Assembly: GCA_009760855.2 (NCBI GenBank)
Contig: WPIO01000005.1
Location: 2,469,501-2,533,500 of the forward strand
DNA: 64,000 nt
Reading direction: 5' to 3'
DNA from: Cristatella mucedo
Lineage: Eukaryota; Bryozoa; Phylactolaemata; Cristatellidae
Positions 37,076 to 50,700 of this stretch are shown piece by piece; the stretch's first letter is position 1; each line of letters opens with the position of its first letter. The translations under genes and the position numbers were made by a program. The notes under the pieces are model-generated. The model saw nothing but the letters and a program-made list of their open reading frames with translations, was not told where the DNA came from and searched no databases.

Positions 37076-38110
37076 CAGTTGGTCATATCAGGGTGTTTTT
37101 CGAACTTGCCTTCTATTGTATATACTCCTAGTTAGCTTTAAGTTTCTGTTTGGGGACAACCAATCTAAATAACCTTTCAGGGAACATTTCAAGGCTTGGA
37201 AATTTTCCCATCGATCTTTACAGCTCATGGCAAGTAAGTGATTCAAATAGCCGTCACTCTGAGTTCCTCTGACGATTAGGTTTTTCGTTTTAACCGCAGC
37301 TGCAGTGAACCACCTGGGCAGTTTATTTACGTGACTAATGTGCTAAAAAGGCACTGCAGTCTGCGAGCTTTTTTGGGCGTTTAAAACATTTCTTCAAGGG
37401 CTGCTCATGGCAAGCTTGGCCAACACTGGCTCGTACATTATCAAGTCCAAGAAACACCAGATCTTCACGATCCCCATTCTCCTGCCGCCGCTTACCTGCA
37501 CAGTTTTCTTCCGTTCAAGTTTTTCTCCTAGACGGTTCAGAATGTCTCTGACCTTTTACTTTCACGGACGTTACCGACTTTTACCATTTATATTCATCAA
37601 CAATTATCTTTGCCTCTGCCTTGGTCTTTGATAATGCAAGTAGCACATCCAACTGAGATCTTGCAATCACGGCCAAGGGGATTTGGGGAGAGTCGTACAA
37701 TGAAGACGGCATGATGACGACGATGATGGGAGGCGTGCAACCCTCCAAACCTTCCTGCCGGGCACGGGAGTTTGTGCTGGTTCATTTGTCTGTGCTCATC
37801 GCTAACCGGTAATAACCTTAGGAAAGTGATGCAGTGAATATTTAAAAAAATACTGTCACCTCACCTGTGCAAGTCCTTGCAGGCGCTTGGCAAGTACTTG
37901 TAAACGTGATACCTCAAAGCATAGCTAGAGAGTATTATTAGCAGCACGCATGTACGAAGATATGCCGTCGTTAGCTGAGAATGACACAAATAAACAGATC
38001 TCATACGGTATAGAGATAACAATACTATGTCATGTGTATGACACCAGCAGAGTACCAAATCTCTACTCACTCGCTTTAATACGGGTGTAAAAAAAGTAAA
38101 AAAGTAATTA
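37076..38110. other. Intergenic, no recognisable feature
   Basis: Only short featureless open frames. Confidence 0.4.
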
Positions 38111-38112
38111 CT

Positions 38113-38255
38113 GAAATTCGTGGTATCGAACTTACAGAACCATGCATAAGCATTCAAGTATCGTGCTAAGACGACTATCTAAAAGTGTACAGGAGTGTAC
38201 TAAACATCACTTAATAGTAGGACCCTGGTGTGGAACATGGACTAGATACAAGACG
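38113..38255 (+). repeat. Unnamed repeat unit, copy 1
   Basis: GTATCGAACTTACAG, CATTCAAGTATCGTG and TAGTAGGACCCTGGTGTGG recur in the same order about 490 bp downstream. Confidence 0.45.
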
Positions 38256-38607
38256 AATATCTCCAGTTGTAAATTTTCCGGATATACGAACACGACCACA
38301 CAAGTCTGACACAGTATTTTTACCAAAGGCACAAACAGCAAAAATAGAGGGACCTCTAAAGGCGAAGGCATCAACGTGGCATATCTCCATGCACCTTAAC
38401 TAGGGCTAACAGTCCCCAGCTCTCTCCTTCAACCCCCATATCCTTATTCCCCATCAAAAGACCCAGCCACCAATAAACATCGTAGGGCAGGGCCATAATC
38501 TGCCGTCAAAGGGTAGTCGCCTAAATCATCACAAGGCATAATTGGGCGGCTAGTCCACAAGTGGACATCAACCGGACATACATTGGCAGGGCATGAATAA
38601 TAAGCCA

Positions 38608-38735
38608 CAGTATCGTACTTCGGGAAACTTGCAAAGCACTCAAGTATCATGATTAGACCACGACGGCAGAGAGCACAGGAAGGCAGTCATGGACTGGTTA
38701 GTAGGACCCTGGTTTTGAACATGCACTTGGCCCTG
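38608..38735 (+). repeat. Unnamed repeat unit, copy 2
   Basis: GTATCGTACTTCGGG, CACTCAAGTATCATG and TAGTAGGACCCTGGTTTTG are collinear with the unit at 38,113. A partial third trace (GTATCGTACTACG) lies at 48,294. Confidence 0.45.
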
Positions 38736-39009
38736 CACAGCAAGTGCACAGGACACAAGCAAGAAAAGTTAATAGGGGTACATAAAAAACTAAGCAGTCT
38801 TTACCTAGCTAATATGATGTACAGTCAATTCCGACGGTGACAGAAGCCGAAGGCAATTTCTAGACTTGGATACATTTTAGACTTTGATGCATAAGTAGTG
38901 TAAGCCGGATCGCATACAAATTTCAATTTACTGTGAGGGATGGCTCCACAACTATTGCCTAGGAGCTGGTAAGCACACTTTAGGAGCAAGGAGGTTGGAT
39001 AGTTAAGAA

Positions 39010-39092
39010 TACAAATAAAATAATAATAATACATTCGATATAGTATCCTCAGAGAACTCAATCTCTTTCTAGGCACTTTACATTTCAAAAAG
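39010..39092 (-). mobile_element. LINE A solo 3' tail
   Basis: In reverse complement it is TGCCTAGAAAGAGATTGAG with a GAGGATACTATATCG body and an ATTATTATT end. Confidence 0.7.
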
Positions 39093-39194
39093 GCTGGTGC
39101 AAGCATCTGAGGCGACCTGTAGGCCAAAGAGAGAATCCTTAACTTAATTTAGTGCTTGATAGGGATCTAACCATGCTTAGACACAAGTGGCATT

Positions 39195-39358
39195 GAGGTC
39201 CCGATAGCATAGGAGGCAACTTCTTCGTCGCTCTTCACGACCGAGGTCTTGGTTTCGATTCGTGCAGTGGGTGGTTCTTTAGTGGCAACTGCAAGTAGTA
39301 AGTGATAGCCGTTAAGGGTCTTCTGCCGCTATACAAATGCAGGTGCTTAATCATGCTA
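39195..39358 (+). mobile_element. SINE family 2 copy
   Basis: B box GGTTTCGATTCG, body GTGGGTGGTTCTTTAG, and the tail GGGTCTTCTGCCGCTATAC ending TGCTTAATCATGCT. Confidence 0.75.
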
Positions 39359-39463
39359 ATATTTATTTTATTTATAATGAACCCGCTATGCCATTGTCGT
39401 TAACCCAGATAAGCAACAAGACAGGGCCACAATTACAAAACGGCCAGTCAAAATATATAAATG

Positions 39464-39604
39464 CTAGCTGATTTAACAGCCTCTTTTGTATCGCGACAGA
39501 AGAGCCTTTACGGCTATCACCACCGCTTGCAGTGGCGATAAAGGATCGCCCACTGCAGGATTCGAGCCCACGACCTCGAGGCACATAGTGAGCCATTACG
39601 GCTT
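39464..39604 (-). mobile_element. SINE family 2 copy
   Basis: In reverse complement it has the head CCGTAATGGCTCACTATG, B box GGGCTCGAATCC, body GGGCGATCCTTTATCGCC and a full tail. About 40 bp of the inter-box region is missing compared with the 8,671 copy. Confidence 0.8.
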
Positions 39605-39609
39605 ACCGA

Positions 39610-40069
39610 CGGCCAACAAGATAAGAAAATGAGACAAACTGACACATGGTGAATGTAAAAAAATGTGAATGTCCAAAATAGTAAGCTAAAACTCAACCAG
39701 CTTGACGAATGCAAAACAATTTCAATTTATTGTTAGTGGCAATCAATCGTAGCTAAATAGTATCCTTGGCAAAGGTTCGAACGTGCACGGCAAGCAAGCG
39801 AAGTAGGAGAGAAGAAGCTGAAGTGCAAAATTCTTCAAACGCTCCACCACCAAACACAACAAACACAGAACCTAAAACCTATTACAAATTCCAGTAGGAT
39901 ACAGATAAAACAAAAAAATATTCATTATAAAAGGCAAATGCCAAGGCTGAATGCATCCGACAGCTGCATCTTAATACAGATACTATTGCAAATATATAAC
40001 ATTTCATAGAAATGTGACCGATAGTTGCATCGTGCTCCAGCAGGTAACATACTAAACCGAAGGAGTACG
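39610..40069. other. No recognisable feature
   Basis: AT-rich sequence downstream of gene 2. No exon or repeat recognised. Confidence 0.4.
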
Positions 40070-40141
40070 TTGCTCAATCAAGAGCAATTTTTCAAGCGAA
40101 TATCTTTGCTCAATCAAGAGCAATTTTTCAAGCGAATATCT
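40070..40141 (+). repeat. Perfect 36 bp tandem duplication
   Basis: Units 40070-40105 and 40106-40141 are identical. Each contains the inverted repeat TTGCTC-AATCAA-GAGCAA. It lies about 475 bp downstream of the gene 2 stop. Confidence 0.95.
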
Positions 40142-40615
40142 TAACATCACAAACTAAAGGCCACGATAGCACTCCACCTTTGTTCGAAGCACAGCTGGAC
40201 GAGCAAATAAATGCACACAAATTAAACGTTAATGTTGTCATGGAAGACTCAAAAAAGAAGGAAAAGTGGGCAGTGAGCTGCTGGAGATACATCAGCTTGA
40301 CTAATGCCTCTTAGACTACTTAAAAGAAGACAACCGGACGGCGAGGTATGTTCATTCAACCTATTTACAGGTATAAATTTGAGGCAGGGTTGTGCTCCGC
40401 AATATCTGCATTCGCACTTCAAAAAGGCCTACCCACCTGCTGGGCTTCATAATATTTTGCGAAACGTTAAGAGAGTACTCAGTAATTTGTGGGGCATGAC
40501 TCTTCCACAGTGTTGCATCGGTGGGACTGCCTACTAGGGCACACTAGACGAAAGCTTCTCTTAATGTCCCTTCGGTTGGATGTATCCTGCTGCGTTTGTT
40601 GATAGACGGAGCAAG

Positions 40616-40762
40616 TCATCTACCGTTTTTTCCACCATTTGACAGAAGTGGAGAGGCTTCAGTGTAGTCCACATGTGAAGAAGAGTTTTCAGTAACCGAT
40701 AGCATCGAGGCCGGCCCACCTTTATCTCGGCTGACTATGATCGTGCACACGATAATGCCAGC
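40616..40762 (-). CDS. SLC18B1-like: Gene 2 exon 12 (TM12 end, tail, stop)
   Basis: The acceptor is TTTCAG in phase 0. The exon encodes [16 protein letters not shown], then a short hydrophilic tail with EASPLL and a TGA stop (40616-40618). The start aligns in position and phase with gene 1 exon 12. I see no AATAAA downstream on this strand in the next few hundred bases. Confidence 0.85.
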   Translation of the reverse strand, partial: AGIIVCTIIVSRDKGGPASMLSVTENSSSHVDYTEASPLLSNGGKNGR

Positions 40763-43700
40763 CTGAAACATTGCCAAACAAAGTCAGGAACCACACGTCC
40801 AAATGAGCAAGAAATAGTGGTGCTGGGGGCATGCCATATGAGTGAATCAAAGAATACTATGAGCAAGCACTGAGAGAGCATTAGGAAGAACCAAACTATT
40901 ACCATCTACTTCGAAGAAAACAATTATTCATTTAATGCTCTCTTTTCAGTATATGCTAAGTCGTTACAAAGAGATTTGGCTGTCTTGGGGTGCTAAAGAT
41001 ATTTATAATAATTATTAATACTTGAATTAAGGTGCTCACACTTCACGACCCAGGTTGTGGGTTCGAGACCAGAAGCAGGCAATTATATGTTTGCTCAGTG
41101 AAGGAAAGGAGGGGTGATAACTGCTAAAGTCCCCATAATTCTAAATAAATGAGGAATCAATCAATAAATTCACCTTGATGGCTTGCACAACTCTGCAGCA
41201 AACATTAATTTTTCTTCAGAATTTTTATTGGATCTTTTAGAGAATGCCCCAAATCATAGCATACATAATTATTTTTATACAATAACATATATGGTGAGAC
41301 GTATACTTGTAGACAAACTAACCAAACTGTCAGCTTACCAAAGCATCTGAAAAAAAAGAAGTGCGAAAACAAATACCGGAGTAGTAGCAAGAGCTGAACT
41401 TCTCAGCAGAGAATCCAGCAAGAGAGAAATAACCTAGGGCCGTGATAGCCCAGGAGGCAAGGTGCTTGCTCTTCACGACCAAGGTCGTCGGTTCGAATCC
41501 TACAATGGGCGATCCTTTATTGCTAGCCAAAGCCGTGGCGATAGTCGTTATAATTAAATAATAATGCACTTGATAAAGCGCCCTCAGAGAACTTAATCTC
41601 CTTCTAGGCCCTTTAAGTTTGCTGCAAAGGGAAATGCAATTGAATGGTGAGTAATATCATGCTTGATAAACAGCATGAATTACATGGTTAGGGGTGACAT
41701 GCACAGGGTCAGCATGCAAGTGCAGTTAGTGGCAGCATGCACAGTGTCAGCATGCAAAAGCACACGAAGGACGAATCACAGGGACCCACTAAATGCTGTC
41801 CTAAATATGTGTTTTAAGTTCTTTTAAATGTGGTCAAGTCAGGGGATGTTGTGACGCACGTCGGGTGTGAGTTCCAGGCTTTGGGAGCATACGAACTAAA
41901 AGCACGGTCTCCGAAGAATCTGAGCTTTGTACGATGTATAGGTAAACAGTTGGATTCCGAAAAGCGATGTTTGGCCTGGTGGGAGAGTAGATCTGCTAGG
42001 TAAGCTGGATCTAAAGAATGGCTAAACCTAAAAGTGAGCGACAAAACCTTGAAGTCGATCCGTTGCTTGACTGGTAGCCAGTGCAGGTCGGTGAGAAATG
42101 GTGTGATGTGGCAACTGTGATGCTCACGACAGACAAGCCTAGCTGCCGAGTTTTGCACCAGTTGTAATCGCCTGATTGCACATGCCGGTAGGCCAGCAAG
42201 CAGTGAGTTACAGAAGTCGAGACGAGTTGTCACGAATGCATGGACCAACTTAGACGTGGTATCCTTATCTAAACAAGCCCGAATTTTAGCAATGTTATGT
42301 AGCTGAAAGTAGGCAGACTTGATTGTGGAGCTGATGTGGTCGTCTAACGAGAGGTCACTTTGGAACATGACGCTTCGTTTTCGAGCACATTCAACAGGAG
42401 ATATAATGGCTCTTCGGGCTCTACAGGAGTCATTAAGGCTCTTCTGCAGCCACACAAATAAGGCTGATCAGTCAGCTAGTAAGATTTTCTCGAAATGCAC
42501 AGACAAAGCTACATAGTGTGGTAGGATACCAACAGTCTCCTATAAGACTTGAAAGGTATCAGGGCCATGTTGTGCTTCATGAAGGTGGCAAACCTCCTGA
42601 TGTGGCTATGGCAAACAAAAGTTTACTTAGCTGGTCATGTTGACACAGAGACCGTAGAAGCAGAGAATCAGCGGCAGCAAAGCGAAGTAGCTAGGAAGAA
42701 AAACTACGATATGCAAAACAAAAGACAGCTCATGAGACAGAAACAGAATCTAGTTTCGAAAAGAAAGCAGGCAGAAAAAGAAAAATAATGCAAACGTTGC
42801 TTTGGGTACACATCAAATTATTAGTTTCTTAGAGCGCTGCCTATCAGCTGCTGCCACTGCTAAACCTCAACTGCTCTCCTGACTTTGCTATGCTTCTCAC
42901 TTTGTCTTTGTCACATTGTGAGACGAAGACTGTTGGATACAGAATGCGTACCGAAAGCCACTTGGAATGGGAGTGCACTTTATACTTTACAAAACTCCCC
43001 TGCATAACACCCGTACAGTCTTTGTGGCTTTATGGAGTTACAGATGGAGATACAACTGAACCAGCAAATGCTGCTGACGGCAAGTCCATCAACTGCAGCC
43101 GGGCTGCTCAGGCAACAATAGAGATAGTTAAAATACAGATTAGCTTTCTGGTACTTGCGACCAGTGCACTAGTTCTAGCATACATAACACGCTAAGGAAA
43201 ACTCATGACGTCTGCAGATGTGCGCAGTATTTACAGGTGCCCTAGATCTTCACTCAGCGATCGAGTCCTCATACATCACGACCCAGGCTGTGGGTTTGAG
43301 TCCTCCAGCAGGCAATCCTTGATTGTTCACTGCAGGCAAGAGAAAAGCAACTACTCTGCCGGACAAAAGCAACGGCTCTTCTACTACTATGTAAATAAGG
43401 CTGTTGAACAAACTACCCATACTTGAGTTTTTTCCTACAGCCGGTGCTGCTTCAGGCACAGAGTGTGAAAATACGTCCTTATAAAAAGAGATGGGTAGAA
43501 GCACGCGTGCGCACTCCTAATTGCTTGAAGTGCACCAGTCATGTGAGCAGGCATGGCGTGTTGTCTGCGTGCCGACCCAAGGACGGCCACGGGAGCGGCT
43601 GCCGAGAAGTTAAGCTCGGCACAACGGTAGGATTCGATATCTCTATCAGAGTCAAGTACCTAGCAAGTATCCAGGCACACTTAGATGTTCACAGCAAGTG

Positions 43701-46700
43701 ACCATCGAACTGCGTACGCCTACGAGACAGCCGAGCAGCAGGCAAGCTATCCACAGCTCTGGCAGCAGCAGCTCTGACGTCAGGCCGGACTAAGCAGTTG
43801 GCTAGCAGAAGCAAATTACAAGCCGCACAGGATCGCACTGCGAAGTGGCAGCCACTGGTGTCCCAAATTTGCTGCTAGCGATCGGGCGTAATCGTCCTCG
43901 TCGTGTGGCCTACCACGAAGAATGCGAGGAATGCACACCCGGTTGCTGCCCACTCGAACCCATAGGCAGCAGATACAGCTCCGGCCACAGTCGGTCCAAG
44001 GAAGGCGCCTAAAGATAAGGCACAGTTGAAAAATCCTGATATCAGTCCTTGTGTCTCCAGGCCCTCACTGTAGCCGGCCTTGCTGCAACGCAAGATATAA
44101 GCAATTCACGCACAAGCTTGCCGTCACATCAACGGCGATCAACTTTTCATTGTTGGTTCACATGCCTCCAGCCATCCGTCAGCCGACCGCTGCACACGGC
44201 GCGGCACTTGCCTCGGTGACCGAGGCAGCCCAGGCAGGCAAGAAGTGCACAAATAACGCTTGTAAATAGGCATACCGAGTCATAAAAGAAAGCCGCAAAG
44301 TCAGTCATAAGTCATACAGAAAATGAGAACCGCCGCTTGCTGACTGCTTACAGCGCACTCCGAAGAGCAAGCGGGAAGGTAGGCAGTAGCGCACTGCCAA
44401 CACCAAGGCCTATGAAAGTCAGTGCAAGGCACACCGTCCACAGCTGCCTGCAACGCACAGTGAGAGATGACTGCATGAACGTTGCACTCGGCTGACACAT
44501 TCCTCACAAATCAGAGTGGAAAAATGCAATTTTAGCAGAGTTAGTCAACATCTGCTCAGAACAGCAGCACAGTCTGCAAAAGCATCGTGCGAAACAGGTG
44601 GCCGTGTGGTACGATTGTGATTGGTGAAATATTTGGAGACTTCACTGACGACGATTGAGAATTTAATTCAAACCGAACGCTAAAATCGTTCCAATTTCTT
44701 TCGAGTGCAGTACCATATCCCCAAGGGTCACTCGAGTGCTGTACATAGCAATCCAATATTTGGTTATGCCACAAAGTATACGTCCGAAAAAGGGTGATTG
44801 AATGCATGCAAAAAGCAGACTGCTAGGGGGGGGGGGCTCACGATAATGGTTACTCTACCGCCTCGAAATATGGGGTACCTCAGAGCTCCTTGCTAGGTCC
44901 GGTTCTTTTAACCGTTTATAATCTCCCTCTGGCTGATGTGATTGTCAAGCGCAATCTAGGCTTTCACTTCTATGCGGATGACACTCAGTTGTACCTTTGC
45001 TTTGAAAAACACACCTATTTAGGACAGCATTTAGTGGGTCCCTGTGATTTGTCCTTCATGTGCTTATGAGTGCTGACATTGTGCAAGCTGCCAATAACCA
45101 CATTTCCATGCTGACCCTGTGCATATCACCCTAATCATATTATTTATTTTGTTTGTTTTTCAAGCATGATTTTACTTACCATTCAATTGCATTTCCCTTT
45201 GCAGCAAATGTAAAGCGCCTAGAAAGAGATTAAGTTCTCTGAGAGCGCTTAATCAAGTACATTATTATTATTATTATTATTATTATCTCTCCCAGCCTTC
45301 GAGCACCTCAAATTTTCAAAACTCGCTGCATGTATTGATGACATCTGCACATAGATGGCGGCAAATTTTCTAAAACTAAACAATGATAAAACTAACTTAC
45401 TGGTTATGGGCAAACCCAGTGTGATTCACAAAGTGGAAAGGCTGTCGCTCAAAATTGGCTCTGCCAGCATATCTCCTGTTGAATCAGCTCGAAATCTAGG
45501 TGTCATGTTCCAAAGTGACCTCTCGTTAGACGACCACATCAGCTCCACAGTCAAATCTGCCTACTTTCAGCTACATAACGTTGCTGAAATTCGGGCTTGT
45601 TTAGATAAGGGTACCAAGTCTAAGTTGGTCAATGCATTCGTGACATCCTGTCTCGACTTCTGCTGCAAACTGCAACTCACTGCTTACTGGCCTTCCAGCA
45701 TGTGCGATCAGGCGATTGCAGCAGGTGCAAAACTCCGCAGCTAGGCTTGGCTGTCGTGAGCTTCGCAGTTGCCACATCACACCACTTCTCCCCGACCTGC
45801 ACTGGCTACCAGTCAAACAACAGATTGACTTCAAGGTTTTGTCGCTTACTTTTAGGGCACTTCATTTTTCGGCTCCAGTCTATCTCTTAGATCTACTCCC
45901 CTACCAGACCGACCATCGTACCACCCGCTTTTCGGAATCCAACAGTCTACCAATACCTCGTATAAACCTCAAATCCTTTGGAGACCAGGCAATAAGTTCG
46001 TGTGCTCCCTAAGCCTGGAACTTCCTCCAGACTTGAGTCACAACATCCCCTGACTTGACCATATTTAAAAGAACCACATTTAAAAGAACTTAAAAACACA
46101 CCTATTTAGGACAGCATTTAGTGGGTCCCTGTGATTCGTCCTTTATGTGCTTATGCGAGCTTGCACTGCATGCTGCCACTAACCACATTTGCATGCTGAC
46201 CTTGTGCATGTCACCCCTAACCATGTTATTCATGTTGTTTATCAAGAATGATATTACTCACCATTCAATGGCATTTCCCTTTGCAGCAAATGTAAAGCGC
46301 CTAGAAAGAGATTGAGTTCTCTGAGGGTGCTTTATCAAGTGCATTATTATTATTATTATTATTACCAGCTACATCAAGTAAACACCGGGTGAAAGAAAAG
46401 CTTTACCCATAACAACCCATTCACAATTTGAGGGTGACAGCAGCTGCTTCTATAAGACGAAATTAACCTAACAAATGGGGGCATGCAGTCGATGGCCATG
46501 CACTACGGTAGACCAAGCAAAGCCAGTCAGCTCATTAGGATCCACAAAAGCTTCCAAACATCCAGAGATCTTCAAACATAATCTGGGTTGCATGTGGAAA
46601 GTGGACCAAGGAAATGAGATTGGTCCTCATAGCTCCTGAAAGCTCAGTCGTCGCTCTGCCGTTTTTGCCATTCGTACTCGGCTTGCTTGCGGCCTGCACC

Positions 46701-47633
46701 TGTTCAGCAGCTGCGCAACGTGCGCTTCTTCAAAGCTCGATAAAGCTGCGACTATACTAGCAAACCTTTGGAGTCGAGATACCCGTGAACTTGTCTCGAG
46801 TGCGAACTAGAGTCGAACTAGCCATGGCTGCACCGCAGTGAAGACTGGCCATGTAGTCGGATTGTGGCTGGTACACTCGTTGCTCTCATTTGGCAATAGG
46901 GGGAGATATGCTATGATAAGGTCGATGCAACGATCACATATGCGACGGTGCAATCGCCAAGTCGTGTTCACTGGACAGCCAGACAGACGGACTTAATTAA
47001 TCACTCACACTCAAAAGTGTGTAGGTTGTTAATATGGATTGCCAAACATTGTTGTAATGGATGTCTGCTGCAACAGCTGTGCTTTGCAAAGGACCTTAAA
47101 CACTGCAGAAGGCTCTTGGACGAACGTTAGCGACTGCCGGAAAACACATTCAAATTAATCATAATAATAATACGTTCGCATGGCACCTTAAGACAACTGC
47201 AACTCTTTTTGGGGGCATTAAATAGGCTGCAAAGGAGTTGCACCAGCCTTGACATTCTAACAACCACGAGCACGCTCACAGACAGCAGCTCTGCGGTCAA
47301 GGAAACTTGGGCAAGCTCAATATGCTGATGGCTGGCCTCAGGCAGTCGCCAGCTGGCAAGCAGGAGCAGCTGCTTCGGTTGGTCACCGGCAGCCAGGCTA
47401 CGGTGTGGACATCATGCTTTTGCTGCCTTAGTGAGTGCCTGAGTAATGCTCAGAGCTGAGGAACGGCTGGTAGAGGAAGGAGGCTAGTTGATCATGTGAG
47501 GCTAGTCTCACTGAGGCATATTGGAGAGCCTCACCCATCTGAAGCTATTTCTACTCAGAGCAGAGGGGGTTTCTCTATTCACTCCCGAGTTTTTACCTTA
47601 TCTACAAACGAACCCTGGCAGTCCATTTCACAT

Positions 47634-47710
<77 letters not shown>

Positions 47711-50700
47711 TGCCCGCCCCTCGGCTGACTGCAGGGATAAGCTAAGTGCCAGACAAGAGCTGCTCATTAAACAGCTGGCTGGCTCGAACAGTGGACAGCT
47801 TGCTCGAGCTGCTAAGAGGAGGGGCTTGAGGCTGAGCAGCCATGCATACTTACCCATTAGGGAGTAGGAAGGCCAGCAGTGGAGTAGGACCAATCACCAG
47901 GTAGCCAGCACCACACAGCACTGAGCCCATCAAGATCAAAGATAGCAGGAAACCCTGTGGGCATCATAGAGTACAGTCAGTGCAGTGTTCAAAGGCAATG
48001 CCCCTGGAAGATCACTGGTAACGACCGGCTTGCGATCAGACACAAACAAGCAGCCTGACATATAAAGGGCAGGAGCCGTGGTGGTGCACAGAAACTACCT
48101 TGTCACACAGATATCCAATAAGGGGTGCGGTTAAAGCATAGACTCCGCAGCCAATGAGAAATACCGCTCCAATTTGAGCAGGCGTAAGGCCAGGAGCAAC
48201 CTGAAAACAAATGAATTCATGCATTCTGGCAGTCGCAATGCAAGATACCAAATAATTCAACCGATAATAACCAATAAAAATTATAATAACGAGTATCGTA
48301 CTACGAAATTTACAAAACCTCCATCCAAATGATTTAAAACTTACTGGAAAAAATCGATAATGAAAGTTTCATGACATGCACGGTATCATGCATGCATGCA
48401 AAAAGCATGCATGCAACAAGCATGCAAAAACAGACAACTACCATGCCGACACTACCATGCCAGCATGCCAAAAAACACATGAAGACAATCAGGGTCACCG
48501 GTTAGTAGGGCGTCTGGCTAGTTAGATGCACTGAATCCTACAAGTGAGCATGCACAAGTAAGCAAGCAAAGCACACAGGAACATCTCTAGCAGAGGAAAA
48601 GCAGACAGAACAAATGCGTCTCTTGCTCTCTCCTTGAATAATGCAAGGTCGTTGTAGGTAGTAATCAAAGCAGAAAGCGAGTTCCCGACTTTCGGTGCAC
48701 ATGAACTGAGGGCCCGTCGCCAAGAGAGTTCAATAAGGTGCAATGAACTGACAGACGACTAGAAGGAAAAGATTGGATGGTACTACAGCACACTGGATGG
48801 AGGAGCAGGAAGGTAGGACCTCAGGTGGACTCGTGAAAGCAAGTAAAGCACCATGCTGGCCCTACAAAGAACTTAAAAGTCGATTCAATGATGCATAGGT
48901 AGCAAGCGAGGCACAGACCGAAGTGGTGAGAAGTGGCAGGTATGCCGTTGACAACAGGCCTCACAAGCTGCCGAGTATTGCATCAGTTGCGGACGATTCA
49001 GGTAATAGTCCGAGATTTATGAATATAAAAAAATTGATGCAATATAGCCACGGTGTCACACAAATGAAATAGTTTGGCTGCCATACTAATGTTTGAAAGA
49101 GATCCTGATTCTGGCAATGTTCCTTGGCAGAAAGCAGGCCAACTTGAGGAGAGAGGCAATGTGCTCATTCAATGACAAGTTCATTTGGAAAAGCACAGCC
49201 AGATTACAGGCAGGCATCATGAAGAGATGCTAGGTAAACCAACCAAACAACCGGGGTGAAGTACTTGCAACTGAACTGTCACTAGGCTTACTAATGGGAA
49301 GGACGCATCGTCATTATAATTAAGAAAGTCAAGAGTCCATACAAGTGCAAATGTCGCCGATGTTGGCTGATTGGAAAATAAGTGAGTCGGATGAGGACCA
49401 AACTTTGGTAGAGTTGAAGGTAGATATGAGTATATGAGTAATAGTTATGGGTAGAGCTGAGTTTCGTCGGTGTAGAAACAAGAGTCAAGATTGTGTTAAG
49501 ACGATTATATCGGCCAGAAGGCAAATATAGATTGTGATGTAATGTAAATGTAATGTATCTCCGTCTGTAACTCCGAAAAGACTAAGTGGGTGATACGCAG
49601 GAGAGTTTTGCAGAGAGCACCCACAGCCTAAGCGGCTTTTGGTATGCATTTGGTAGCTAAAAGACTTCGTCTCACTCAACAAAGAGAAGGTGGGAAGCAT
49701 AGCAGAGTCAGGAGAGCAGTTGAGTAGTGAGTAGCATGGAAGTAGCAGCTCACGACTGCTGAAAAGGATGAGCCATAGTCGGCAGCAACACCTCGTTGCT
49801 TAAGAATTGTGGAAGCCAGTTCCACAGTCTAGGACCTGCAGAGCTAAAGCTTCTGTCGACGACGGTCTTTAAGCAGACAGATGGAACAGCTAATTCATAG
49901 TCCATACAGGACCTGAGGGCACGAGAAGGCTGAAACTGGTGCAGCAGTTCAGCTAGGTATGGAGGAGCCAAGCCGTGGCTGGCCTTGTGGGTCAGCATAA
50001 GAACTTTCTTTTGTATCCGTTGATCAACCGGCAGCCATCCTAGCTCTTTTAGCAAAGGAGACACGTGGTCAAACCTCAGGGACTTAAAAACTAACCCGGC
50101 AGCCATATTCATAGCCAGCTGCAGTGGCCTAGTTGCTTTTTTTGGAAGCCCAGCCAACAGAGAATTACAATAATCAAGCCGAGGCAGAACTAAGGAGCTA
50201 GTTAAATCTTTTGCAAGCCACTGTGGAAGACAGCTCCTAATCTTAGACAGGGATCTGATGCGAGGGCTAGCTGTAGAATCAGTCTTCTGAATGAACCTTT
50301 TAAAATTCAGACGGCTGTCGAAAACGACACCTAAATTTCGAGCATGTGGTGTTGGTCGCACAACAGCATCACCTATTAGAAGAGCAAAGCCTTCTAATCC
50401 AGCTGTGCACTTCGGGTGTCCTATGAGTAGCAGTGTAGCAGTTCGGTTTTATTGTCATTTAGTTTCAAGAAATTTTCCATCATCCAGGATCGAATGTCGG
50501 CAAGGCAAGCATTCACTTTCTCAGTTGCTGCAGCAGATTCCAACGGTTTGAATAATAAATACAGCTGAGTATCATCAGCATAAAAGTGATATCCTATTCC
50601 ATGGGCCTAAATCACTTTTCCCAGAGGTTGAGTATAAATGGTGAACAGCGAGGGACCAAGGACAGATCCTCGAGGGATTCCACATGTGACCCATATCTTG

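Noticed and set aside
42549-42788. 79-codon frame ending in a Lys/Gln-rich segment
   Set aside because: Not splice-flanked, no family match, lies between repeats in an intron and on the opposite strand to the gene. Probably chance.
43875-43913. Read-through stop as the end of gene 2
   Set aside because: Exon 11 would lack half of TM12. The GTAGGC donor is in the conserved position, and the matching last exon is at 40,616-40,762.
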